From Bryobacter sp. (GTDB taxonomy: Bacteria > Acidobacteriota > Terriglobia > Bryobacterales > Bryobacteraceae): a stretch of DNA of 42,501 nt. The position numbers were made by a program, and so were the translations under genes. Below, one piece after another: positions 26,190 to 33,920 of this stretch. A model generated the notes under the pieces. That model searched no databases. It saw only the letters and a list, made by a program, of their open reading frames with translations, and was not told where the DNA came from. The stretch lies in contig JALHNI010000042.1 of the NCBI GenBank assembly GCA_022843605.1, positions 1 to 42,501 on the forward strand, given 5' to 3'. Numbering within the stretch: position 1 is the first letter of the stretch; each line of letters opens with the position of its first letter.

Positions 26190-28769
26190 ATGATTTTGCT
26201 AATTCTTTCCCCCGCGTTGTTGTTTGCCGCTGAGCCGGGTGAGTTCTTCGAAACGAAGATTCGGCCGGTGTTGGCAAAGAACTGCTATGCGTGCCACCGC
26301 GACGCCGCGCTGGGCGGATTGCGGCTCGACTCGCGTGAGGCTCTGCTGAAAGGTGGCAAATCCGGGACGGCGATCGTGGCCGCGCATCCGGAAGAGAGCC
26401 TGCTGATGAAGGCGATCCAGCAAACGGACGAGAAGATTAAGAAGATGCCGCCCACGGGCAAACTGAGCGACGCCGAGATTGCTGACCTCAGTACCTGGAT
26501 CACACAGGGCGCCGTATGGCCGGCTTCGACCGTAGCGCAGAAAACAGGGAAGGGAATTACGCCGGAGCAGCGTGCCTTCTGGTCCTTCCAGCCGGTGCGT
26601 CCTCCGGAGGTTCCAGAAGGCGTTCAGGCGATCGATCACCTGGTTCAGGCGCGGCTGGCGAAGGACGGTTTGCAGCAGGGTCCGCGAGCGGACAAGCGAA
26701 CGCTGATTCGCCGGGCTTCGATTGACCTGACCGGACTGCCGCCGACGCCTGAAGATGTGGATGCCTTCCTCGCGGACCAGTCGAGTGACGCCTATGCCAA
26801 GCTGATTGATCGGCTGCTGGCTTCGCCGAGATATGGCGAGCGCTGGGGCCGCGTCTGGCTGGATGTGGCGCGCTACTCAGACGACAAATTGAACTCGACC
26901 AAGGAGGAGCCCTATGAGGACTCCTTCCGCTACCGTAACTGGGTGATTGACGCGCTCAATCGGGACATGCCATATAGCGACTTCGTTAAGGCGCAGATCG
27001 CGGGCGACCAGACGGGCCATCCGGCGGCGCTGGGCTTCTACGCGCTGAGCCCGGAAATGCAGGACGACCGCGTTGACGCCACGACGCGTGGATTCCTGGC
27101 CCTCACTGTTGCTTGTGCGCAATGCCACGACCACAAGTTCGATCCCATTCCCACCCGGGACTTCTACTCGCTGCAGGGCGTCTTCAGCAATACCAAGCTG
27201 GCGGAGAAGCCGTTGGCCCCGAAGGAGACCGTCGAGCAGTGGAAGTCGCTGGAGAAGCATGTGAAGGCGATGGAGGAAGAAGTTACCCGCTTCTACACTC
27301 GCCAAACCGAGATGATCGCCGAGATTGAAGCGGCCAAGACGGCGCGCTACCTGATGGCGGCTCGCGGACTGGGTCCGAAGGAGGGCTTGGACGAAGAGAT
27401 TCTGAAACGCTGGACGGAGTATCAGTCGCAGCCGCGCAAGGATCATCAGTATCTACAGAAATGGATGGCGGCTTCGGGGCGTGAGGCGTCGCAGCAGGCG
27501 GCCAACGAGTTTCAGGAACTTGTACTCGCGGTGAATCGTGAGCAGCGCGAGATCGAGATGCGGAACGACTATAAGAAGGGCGGCAAGACGGCGAACCCGG
27601 ATTTGGCGCAACTCGAGTTGGAGTCAATCGAGTATTCGAAGTACGTTTTGTGGAGAAGCTTGTTTGAGCGGTCGATTCGCGACTCGGCCGGCTTCTTTGC
27701 GTCCACAGAGGGCGTCTATTTCTTCGGCAAGGGCAAGGTGGACCGCTTCCTGCCGGTGGCTTGGCAGGAGCATGCGAAGGATCTGGAACGGCGTCTGGAG
27801 ATGGCGAAGAAGGCGTTGCCGCCCAAGTATCCGTACCTGCAGGTGATCGAAGACAAAGAGAAAATCGCGGACATCAAGGTTTCGATTCGGGGCGACCGGA
27901 ATAACCTGGGCGAACTTGCCCCCCGTGCCTTCCCGCAAATTTTGACCAAACAGCAGAAGGTGTTCACTAAAGGTTCCGGACGCCTGGAACTGGCTGAAGC
28001 GATTGCGGACGCCGAGAATCCGCTCACCGCGCGCGTGATCGTGAATCGCGTCTGGCAGCAGCACTTCGGGCGCGGCATCGTGACGACGCCAAGCAACTTC
28101 GGCCAATTGGGCGAGCGTCCCAGCCATCCCGAACTGCTGGACTGGCTGGCCGACCGCTTTATGAAGCAGGGCTGGAGCCTGAAGCAGTTGCACCGCGACA
28201 TCATGCTTTCGGCTACCTATCAGCTTGCCAGCACGGGAGCCGATAAGGTGCCGGCGTTGGCGGCGAATCAGGCTAAGGACCCGGATAATGTGTTGCTGTG
28301 GCGCTCGCCACGCCGCCGGCTGGACGTCGAGAGCATGCGGGACGCCATGCTGTTCGTGAGTGGGGAATTGGATCTGACGCCGGGCGAACTCGCGGTGAAG
28401 CTCGATGAGCCCGGTTTCAAGAAACGCACCGTTTATGGCTTTGTGGGCCGTCGCAAACTGGATACGATGCTGGCTTTGTTCGACTTTCCGAATCCGCTGG
28501 CGACGAGCGAGGCGCGCATGCCGACCAACGTTCCGCCGCAACGGCTGTTTCTGATGAACAGTCCTTTTGTCGAAGAGCGGGCCAAGAGCCTGACCGCCCG
28601 TTCTGAGGGCCCGTTGGAGGCGCGCGTGACGCGGCTCTACCGGCTGCTCTTCGGACGTCAGCCCGAGGCGCGTGAGTTGGCCAAAGCCAAAGAGTTTCTG
28701 GCGGCGAGCGATTGGACATCCTATGCGCGCGCTCTGCTGGGTTCCAACGAGTTCTTGTTCGTGAATTGA
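26190..28769 (+). CDS. PSCyt1-DUF1549-DUF1553 secreted cytochrome-type protein
   Basis: This protein of about 859 residues has a short signal (LLILSPALLFAAEP), an N-terminal cytochrome-like PSCyt1 domain, then DUF1549 and DUF1553. The PSCyt1 domain has the heme motif C32-Y-A-C35-H36 with a likely distal Met86 in KKMPPTGKL. DUF1549 carries LIRRASIDLTGLPPTPEDVD, YGERWGRVWLDVARYSDD and a second CxxCH motif in ACAQCHDHKFDPI. DUF1553 carries NPLTARVIVNRVWQQHFGRG and TPSNFGQLGERPSH. A coiled-coil insert spans about 380-560. This is the full-length version of the family; the paralogue at 14159 lacks the first heme domain. The start at ATG 26190 is chosen for the signal; an in-frame ATG at 26088 lies inside cvpA. 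Confidence 0.9.
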   Translation: MILLILSPALLFAAEPGEFFETKIRPVLAKNCYACHRDAALGGLRLDSREALLKGGKSGTAIVAAHPEESLLMKAIQQTDEKIKKMPPTGKLSDAEIADLSTWITQGAVWPASTVAQKTGKGITPEQRAFWSFQPVRPPEVPEGVQAIDHLVQARLAKDGLQQGPRADKRTLIRRASIDLTGLPPTPEDVDAFLADQSSDAYAKLIDRLLASPRYGERWGRVWLDVARYSDDKLNSTKEEPYEDSFRYRNWVIDALNRDMPYSDFVKAQIAGDQTGHPAALGFYALSPEMQDDRVDATTRGFLALTVACAQCHDHKFDPIPTRDFYSLQGVFSNTKLAEKPLAPKETVEQWKSLEKHVKAMEEEVTRFYTRQTEMIAEIEAAKTARYLMAARGLGPKEGLDEEILKRWTEYQSQPRKDHQYLQKWMAASGREASQQAANEFQELVLAVNREQREIEMRNDYKKGGKTANPDLAQLELESIEYSKYVLWRSLFERSIRDSAGFFASTEGVYFFGKGKVDRFLPVAWQEHAKDLERRLEMAKKALPPKYPYLQVIEDKEKIADIKVSIRGDRNNLGELAPRAFPQILTKQQKVFTKGSGRLELAEAIADAENPLTARVIVNRVWQQHFGRGIVTTPSNFGQLGERPSHPELLDWLADRFMKQGWSLKQLHRDIMLSATYQLASTGADKVPALAANQAKDPDNVLLWRSPRRRLDVESMRDAMLFVSGELDLTPGELAVKLDEPGFKKRTVYGFVGRRKLDTMLALFDFPNPLATSEARMPTNVPPQRLFLMNSPFVEERAKSLTARSEGPLEARVTRLYRLLFGRQPEARELAKAKEFLAASDWTSYARALLGSNEFLFVN

Positions 28770-28777
28770 GAGGCAAT

Positions 28778-30151
28778 ATGAATCGTCGACGGATGCTCGA
28801 AAACATGGGCGCGGGACTCGCGCTTACCGGCTATCGTGCCCTGATGGGTGCCGAAGGCGCGAAGGATCCGCTGGCGGCACGCGCGCCGCACTTTGCGCCT
28901 AAGGCAAAGCACGTGATCTGGCTGTTTTTGAACGGCGGTCCGTCGCAGGTGGACACCTTTGACCCGAAGCCGATGCTCGACAAGTATCACGGCCAGCCGA
29001 TGCCGGCGGGGAATTTGCGCACGGAACGCAAGACGGGGACCTTGCTGAAGTCGCCCTTTGCGTTTAAGCAGTACGGCCAAAGCGGCATACCGGTGAGCGA
29101 GATCTTCCCGAAGCTGGGTGAGCGGATCGACGAGTTTACGGTGATCCGCTCGATGCATACGGACCGGCCGAATCACGAGCCGTCGTTGATGATGCTGAAC
29201 ACCGGAGACCGGCTGAGTGGGCGTCCGTCGATGGGTTCGTGGCTGACCTATGGGCTGGGTACGTTTAACCAGAACCTGCCTGGTTTTGTCGTGCTGTGTC
29301 CCGGCTTGCCGGTGCTGGGTCCGCAGAACTGGAGCGCCGGTTTTCTGCCGGCCGTGCACCAGGGCACTTACCTACCGACGACGGAGAAAGATCCGAAGCA
29401 GCTCATTCAGTTCATTCGCAACACGACGCTTGAGCCGGCGGCGCAACGGCGGGAAATCGACCTGATGCGCCATTTGAATGAATTGCAGATTGAGCGCGAG
29501 GGCAATGATACGCAGTTTGAGGCGAGCATCCAGTCCGCGGAGATCGCCTTTCGTATGCAGTCGGAAGCGCCCGAGGCTTTTGACATCTCCCGGGAGCCGG
29601 AAGCTGTGCGTGCCCGATATGGTGACTCAGACTTCGGGCGCGGCACGCTGGTCGCCCGCCGTTTAGTTGAGCGCGGTGTCCGGATGGTGCAGGTCTATTT
29701 CGGCAACTTCCAGCCCTGGGACAATCACGACGACATTATGCTTCATCAGAAGCTGGCCAACCAGGCCGACGCCCCGATCGCGGCGTTGATTGATGACCTG
29801 AAGGCCAGCGGACTACTGAAAGACACGATTGTGATTGTCGGCGGCGAGTTCGGCCGCACGCCGGCCGTGGAAGTGGGCGGGCTGGTGAAGACCCAGAATG
29901 GCCGCGACCACAACAACCACGGATTCAGTTATCTGGTGGCCGGTGGCGGCTTCAAGCGTGGACATATCCATGGCGCAACGGACGACTTTGGCTTTGCCGC
30001 GGTGGAGAACAAGGTCTACATTCATGACTTCCACGCGACGTTGCTGCATCAGCTTGGGCTGGACCATACGCGCCTGACCCACCGCCATTCAGGACGTGAC
30101 TACCGGCTCACAGATGTCGGCGGCAGCGTGGTGAAAGGCATTCTCGTTTAA
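28778..30151 (+). CDS. DUF1501 protein, second copy
   Basis: This 457-residue protein is a second DUF1501 member. It starts MNRRRMLENMGAGLALTGYR, a Tat-like signal with an RR pair, preceded by GAGAGGCAAT as ribosome binding site. Landmarks are WLFLNGGPSQVDTFDPKPML, GRPSMGSWLTYGLGTFNQNL, VGGEFGRTPAVEVGG and HDFHATLLHQLGLDHTRLTH, the last two covering regions that resemble metal-binding parts of the alkaline-phosphatase superfamily. It differs considerably from the copy at 16384, so this is an old duplication, not a recent one. It lies 8 bases after the DUF1549/DUF1553 gene. No substrate can be assigned. Confidence 0.88.
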   Translation: MNRRRMLENMGAGLALTGYRALMGAEGAKDPLAARAPHFAPKAKHVIWLFLNGGPSQVDTFDPKPMLDKYHGQPMPAGNLRTERKTGTLLKSPFAFKQYGQSGIPVSEIFPKLGERIDEFTVIRSMHTDRPNHEPSLMMLNTGDRLSGRPSMGSWLTYGLGTFNQNLPGFVVLCPGLPVLGPQNWSAGFLPAVHQGTYLPTTEKDPKQLIQFIRNTTLEPAAQRREIDLMRHLNELQIEREGNDTQFEASIQSAEIAFRMQSEAPEAFDISREPEAVRARYGDSDFGRGTLVARRLVERGVRMVQVYFGNFQPWDNHDDIMLHQKLANQADAPIAALIDDLKASGLLKDTIVIVGGEFGRTPAVEVGGLVKTQNGRDHNNHGFSYLVAGGGFKRGHIHGATDDFGFAAVENKVYIHDFHATLLHQLGLDHTRLTHRHSGRDYRLTDVGGSVVKGILV

Positions 30152-30179
30152 CAACTCTCGCGCCGCCCGTGCGGACGGC

Positions 30180-30185
30180 TATAAT
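30180..30185 (+). promoter_or_regulatory. Perfect -10 (TATAAT) before the VWA gene
   Basis: TATAAT at 30180-30185 lies 14 bases before ATG 30200, with no recognisable -35 at 16-18 bases. A GCCG/CGGC hairpin-like stretch (30162-30179) occupies the spacer and -35 area. AGGAAA (30191-30196) is a possible ribosome binding site, which would lie at the very 5' end of the message. Confidence 0.4.
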
Positions 30186-30199
30186 CAAGCAGGAAACCT

Positions 30200-31228
30200 A
30201 TGATACGCCGCTCATTTTTGGCTTCGCTCGCGGCCAGTTCCGCGGCACCCGTCCTTGCCCAGACCCCAGCCAAAGCGCCCGCGGTGGTGGACGCACTGAA
30301 GGTCTCGGTTAGCGAGGTGATCGTGCCCGTGACGGTGACCGACGAAAAAGGCCGCTTCGTCTCGGATCTGGATAAAGCCGACTTCACCATTTTGGATGAA
30401 GGCCGGCCGCAGCAGATTACCTATTTCAATCGTGAACGGCAACAGCCGGTGGTGGCGGGCTTCCTGTTGGACATGTCGAATGCCCAACGGCTGCACTGGG
30501 CGAAATTTCTCGATGCGGCGCAGGAACTGGTGCTCAGCTTGCTGCCCGGTGATCCGCGTTTCGCCGGCTACCTGATCACTTACTCCAACGAAGCGGAGTT
30601 GGCCGTCAATACGACGACCGACAGCGACAAACTGCTCGACAAGATTCGCAAACTGAAGCCGGGCGGCGGCGCTGCGATGTACGACGCGATCTACATGGCC
30701 TGCACAAGCCGTAACCTGGTGAAGGGCGAACCGATTGAGCCGCGCCGGGTGGTGATCATCATTGGCGATGGCCACGACAATGCCAGTAAAAAGGGCCTGG
30801 AAGAGGTGCTGGAACTCGCGCAGCGCAATCTGGTGACGGTTTATTGCGTTTCGACGGTGGCGTTTGGCTTCAGCTCCGATGGCGAAAAGAATCTGATCCG
30901 GCTGGCGGAAGAGACGGGCGGTCGCGTGGTGAATCCGCTGCAGGGCGTCTACAAGGATGTCTCCGGCTATCTGTCGACGCCGTCCGACGAAGGCAACTAC
31001 GCTTTGAAGGTCGGGACGGGTGGTTATGCGTCGGCGATCGCACAGGGCCTTTTCCGGGCGGTGGCCGATACGGTGGGCGAGGTGGTGACCCAGTACATCA
31101 TGCGTTACGCGCCTGAGACGACGGACGACAAGAAGGCCTTCCGCAAGATTGAAGTCAAGGTGAATCAGCCGGGAGTGGTGATTCGTGCGCGCAAGGGATA
31201 CTACCGTTTTCTGCCACCAGGGCAATAG
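30200..31228 (+). CDS. VWFA-related acidobacterial protein (TIGR03436 type)
   Basis: This 342-residue protein starts with a signal peptide (IRRSFLASLAASSAAPVLAQ). A beta-rich segment follows with VIVPVTVTDEKGRFVSDLDK and FTILDEGRPQQITYF (about 40-76), the hallmark of acidobacterial TIGR03436 proteins. The von Willebrand A domain comes next (about 82-290). The MIDAS DxSxS motif is changed to D91-M-S93-N-A95, so metal coordination may be weakened. The rest shows RRVVIIIGDGHDNASKKGLE near 180-200. The end contains KIEVKVNQPGVVIRARKGYY. These secreted proteins are numerous in Solibacteres; their function is unknown, perhaps adhesion or protein-protein contacts. Confidence 0.85.
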   Translation: MIRRSFLASLAASSAAPVLAQTPAKAPAVVDALKVSVSEVIVPVTVTDEKGRFVSDLDKADFTILDEGRPQQITYFNRERQQPVVAGFLLDMSNAQRLHWAKFLDAAQELVLSLLPGDPRFAGYLITYSNEAELAVNTTTDSDKLLDKIRKLKPGGGAAMYDAIYMACTSRNLVKGEPIEPRRVVIIIGDGHDNASKKGLEEVLELAQRNLVTVYCVSTVAFGFSSDGEKNLIRLAEETGGRVVNPLQGVYKDVSGYLSTPSDEGNYALKVGTGGYASAIAQGLFRAVADTVGEVVTQYIMRYAPETTDDKKAFRKIEVKVNQPGVVIRARKGYYRFLPPGQ

Positions 31229-31299
31229 CGCGCGATACTGGTTTGGTCGATAAGCCTGTCGTTACCGCGAAGGCGATCCTAAGGAGTTTGCGGCCGTTG

Positions 31300-32046
31300 A
31301 TGCCCTCCACGAAGTCAGGCACCCAACTCGAGTTCGGCGAAGCGCTGACCCTGGATTTGGCACTACCCGGCGAACGCCCCGTGACAGTTGGTGTCCTTTT
31401 ACACGAACCCTCGAGTGGCCGCCTAACGCTTCGTCTGCGGCAGGATTGGGATTCGTTCGTTCCTGAGAGTGAGCTTGACTACGTAGAGGCGCTGGAAGCC
31501 GATCTACGGGCCAAAGCGACAGAGATGGGCGGCACGGCTCTGCTGGAATGGCTGGAAGAGCACAGCTCGATGATGTTGCGGCTTTCGGGGCGCGAGCGAG
31601 TGGTGGTTGGCCGCCCCGAATCGACTTTGTCCCGCCTCTACCGGGAGAATGTCTCCTCGGCGGTTCGGCCTTACCAGACGCATTTGCCGGTTTACGGTCT
31701 GCGTGCGGCGGCCGGCAGCTTTAGCGCTCAGCAGACGGTTGAGTCTGAAGGCTGGGTTGAGGTGGCCGGGCAACGGCTCAAGCAGGGGCAGTTTGTGGCG
31801 ACGGTGGTGGGCGAGAGCATGTTGCCGCTGATTCCGGATGGCAGCCTGTGCGTGTTTGAGTCGAACGTGACGGGTTCGCGGCAGGGTCGGCTGGTGCTGG
31901 TGGAGAATCGCTCGGGGGGCGGGGACCGGTACACGGTGAAGCGGTACCGGTCAGAGAAGGTGGTGGGCGGCGATGGGGAGTGGCACCACGAACGGATCAT
32001 TTTGGAGCCGCTCAATCCTGATTTCGAGGCCTGGGAACTCACCTAG
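31300..32046 (+). CDS. S24 (LexA/UmuD-like) peptidase-domain protein lacking an HTH
   Basis: This protein of about 248 residues has a C-terminal S24 domain (about 128-240). The catalytic pair is visible: Ser173 in VVGESMLPLIPDGSL and Lys214 in YTVKRYRSE. The N-terminal half (about 1-120) shows no helix-turn-helix; it has beta-like segments (LTLDLALPGERPVTVGVLL) followed by predicted helices (YVEALEADLRAKATEMG). It is therefore not an ordinary LexA repressor. AAGGAG at 31281-31286 fits ATG 31300 or the adjacent TTG 31297; TTG 31243 is a less likely start. The gene follows the VWA gene after about 70 bases. A self-cleaving sensor or signal-peptidase-like role is possible, but the function is unknown. 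Confidence 0.75.
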   Translation: MPSTKSGTQLEFGEALTLDLALPGERPVTVGVLLHEPSSGRLTLRLRQDWDSFVPESELDYVEALEADLRAKATEMGGTALLEWLEEHSSMMLRLSGRERVVVGRPESTLSRLYRENVSSAVRPYQTHLPVYGLRAAAGSFSAQQTVESEGWVEVAGQRLKQGQFVATVVGESMLPLIPDGSLCVFESNVTGSRQGRLVLVENRSGGGDRYTVKRYRSEKVVGGDGEWHHERIILEPLNPDFEAWELT

Positions 32047-32305
32047 GGTGACGACCTTGCGGTGATCGGTGAATTTCAGTACGTTCTCGACTAGGCTGAA
32101 TTAAATCAATTACTTAGCGTCTCCTGCCTTCTCCGAAAAGATGTCCGACTAAATCGTAACTCCATTAGAATCAGAGGCTCCGGGCTGAATGACCCTAGTG
32201 TGAATGAGTGGGTAGATTGGCTAAATAGTTGATATACAGAGGGTTATTGTCAATCTTGCGGCCGGTTAGCGCTTCCGTGAACGCCAATGCGACAATGTTG
32301 AATTG
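32047..32305. other. Non-coding gap before the TIGR00300 operon
   Basis: These 259 bases have lower GC than the neighbours and no convincing ORF on either strand. GACAAT at 32291-32296 resembles a -10 and would place the start of transcription at about the ATG at 32306. No good -35 is visible. I see no terminator hairpin with a T-run after the S24 gene. Confidence 0.5.
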
Positions 32306-33511
32306 ATGAAAGTACAAGAACTTGTCGAAGCTGAGGGCCACCTCATCGACTCCCACATCATGGAGCAGATCTTCGACACCGTCGTCGAGTATGAGGCCCG
32401 CTTCGAGGTTGAGCACTTCCATATCGGCCGAACAAACTCTGAACCGTCTCGCCTTCGCTTGAAGATTGAAGCTGAATCCCGTGAAGCGATGAACCTGCTG
32501 TTGGCCCAACTACTGGGCCTCGGTTGTTCTTCGCTCGACACGAGCGACGCCGAAATCAAGCTCGTCGAACGCGACCGCTGCGCCCCGGAAGACTTCTACT
32601 CCACCACCAACCACCGGACCGCCCTGCGCCATGCGGGCAAATGGATCGACGTGGAGAACCAACGGATGGACGCCATGATTGTCGTTGCGGGCGGGCGAGC
32701 CTACTGCCGCCGCCTGCGCGACATCAAAGCGGGCGACCACGTCGTGGTTGGGATGCGCGGGATCCGCGTGACGCCAGAATCGAAGGAACGCGACCGCCTG
32801 AAGTTTTCTTTCATGTCGAACGAGATCAGTTCGGAGCGGCAGGTGGAAACCGCCGTCCGCCAGACCGTCGAACTGATGAAGCAGACCCGGGCGGAAGGCA
32901 AACGGATCGTTGTCGTCGCCGGCCCCGTGGTTGTTCACACCGGCGGCGTTCCCGGGCTATGCGCCCTCATTCGGGCCGGCTATGTGAACGCCTTGCTGGC
33001 CGGCAACGCGCTGGCCGTTCACGATATTGAAGCCGCCGTCTGTGGCACATCGCTGGGGATTCGTCAGTCTGATGGCCGGCAGGAAGAGCATGGCCATCGC
33101 AACCACATGCGAGCCATCAACACCATCTACCACGCGGGCTCGATCGCGCAGGCGGTGCATACAGGTAAACTTAACCACGGTGTGATGTACGAGTGCGTGA
33201 AGGCCAACGTCCCGTTCGTGTTGGCAGGCAGCCTTCGCGACGACGGCCCGCTGCCCGATTGCGTCACCGATATGAACGTCGCGCAGGACAAATATGCCGA
33301 GCAGGTGAGTGGCGCGGGACTCGTCCTTTGTCTCAGTTCGATGCTGCATACCATTGCCACGGGCAACATGCTGCCCAGTTGGGTGAAGATGGTGTGCGTG
33401 GACATTAATCCCGCCGTCGCCACCAAAGTCAGTGATCGCGGCTCCGGCCAAACCGTCGCCGTGGTAACGGATGTCGGGACGTTCCTTGATCACCTTGCTA
33501 AAGCCATCTAA
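32306..33511 (+). CDS. TIGR00300 family protein (LOR/SDH-type, possible ornithine cyclodeaminase)
   Basis: This 401-residue protein fits the TIGR00300 family. It opens MKVQELVEAEGHLIDSHIME and has the LOR/SDH conserved region with FEVEHFHIGRTNSEPSRLRL (about 35-54). The following Rossmann-like part includes KRIVVVAGPVVVHTGGVPGL, IRAGYVNALLAGNALAVHD and the C-terminal LPSWVKMVCVDINPAVATKV. Homologues include an archaeal alternative ornithine cyclodeaminase and the C-terminal part of cyanobacterial AgrE/ArgZ, which makes proline from ornithine. That activity here is inferred from family membership. The start is ATG 32306, immediately after a possible TTG at 32303; no clear Shine-Dalgarno is present. 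queF follows after 4 bases. Confidence 0.82.
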   Translation: MKVQELVEAEGHLIDSHIMEQIFDTVVEYEARFEVEHFHIGRTNSEPSRLRLKIEAESREAMNLLLAQLLGLGCSSLDTSDAEIKLVERDRCAPEDFYSTTNHRTALRHAGKWIDVENQRMDAMIVVAGGRAYCRRLRDIKAGDHVVVGMRGIRVTPESKERDRLKFSFMSNEISSERQVETAVRQTVELMKQTRAEGKRIVVVAGPVVVHTGGVPGLCALIRAGYVNALLAGNALAVHDIEAAVCGTSLGIRQSDGRQEEHGHRNHMRAINTIYHAGSIAQAVHTGKLNHGVMYECVKANVPFVLAGSLRDDGPLPDCVTDMNVAQDKYAEQVSGAGLVLCLSSMLHTIATGNMLPSWVKMVCVDINPAVATKVSDRGSGQTVAVVTDVGTFLDHLAKAI

Positions 33512-33515
33512 TCTC

Positions 33516-33920
33516 ATGCCTAAGAAGACCCGCGAATACACCGAACAACACGCCAGCTCCGGCATTGATGCGCCTTTTCCTCCGATCGAGTGCTGGGAAA
33601 ACCAGTTTCCGGGCTATGAGATCGAGATTCGGACGCCGGAATTTACCAGCGTTTGCCCGAAGACCGGCCTGCCGGATCACGGCACGATTGTCATCCGCTA
33701 CACCCCCGACAAACTCTGCCTGGAGCTTAAGTCGCTGAAGATGTATTGGTTGGCCTATCGCAATCTGGGAATCTTCCAGGAAAACGCCGTCAACTGTATT
33801 CTGCGTGATCTGGTGAAGGCTTGCCGGCCGATCAAGGCTACTGTGGTGGGCGAGTTCACGCCGCGCGGCGGCGTATTCACCACCGTGACCGCCACTCACC
33901 AACGGAGCAACAAGCGTTGA
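33516..33920 (+). CDS. queF: NADPH-dependent 7-cyano-7-deazaguanine reductase QueF
   Basis: This 134-residue protein is a short, unimodular QueF (YkvM-type). It reduces preQ0 to preQ1 in queuosine synthesis. The nucleophile Cys47 lies in PEFTSVCPKTGLPDHG and the proton-donor Asp54 in the same segment. The QueF motif E-L-K-S-L-K-M-Y lies near 73-80, followed by RNLGIFQENAVNCI, with the substrate-binding Glu. ATG 33516 gives the normal family start. It lies 4 bases after the TIGR00300 gene and overlaps the next start by TTGA. No queC, queD or queE is in the window. Confidence 0.95.
   Translation: MPKKTREYTEQHASSGIDAPFPPIECWENQFPGYEIEIRTPEFTSVCPKTGLPDHGTIVIRYTPDKLCLELKSLKMYWLAYRNLGIFQENAVNCILRDLVKACRPIKATVVGEFTPRGGVFTTVTATHQRSNKR

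Noticed and set aside
27624..28541. 305-codon open frame antisense to the DUF1553 part of the second pair
   Set aside because: It lies wholly inside a well-supported gene, with no Shine-Dalgarno or recognisable motif.
30162..30179. Hairpin after the second DUF1501 gene, as a terminator
   Set aside because: The stem is short with a mismatch, and it is followed by TATAAT, not a T-run.
30212..31225. 337-codon open frame antisense to the VWA gene
   Set aside because: It mirrors a gene with a clear signal peptide and family match. High GC produces long antisense frames. Its translation is rich in His, Arg and Gln without domain signs.
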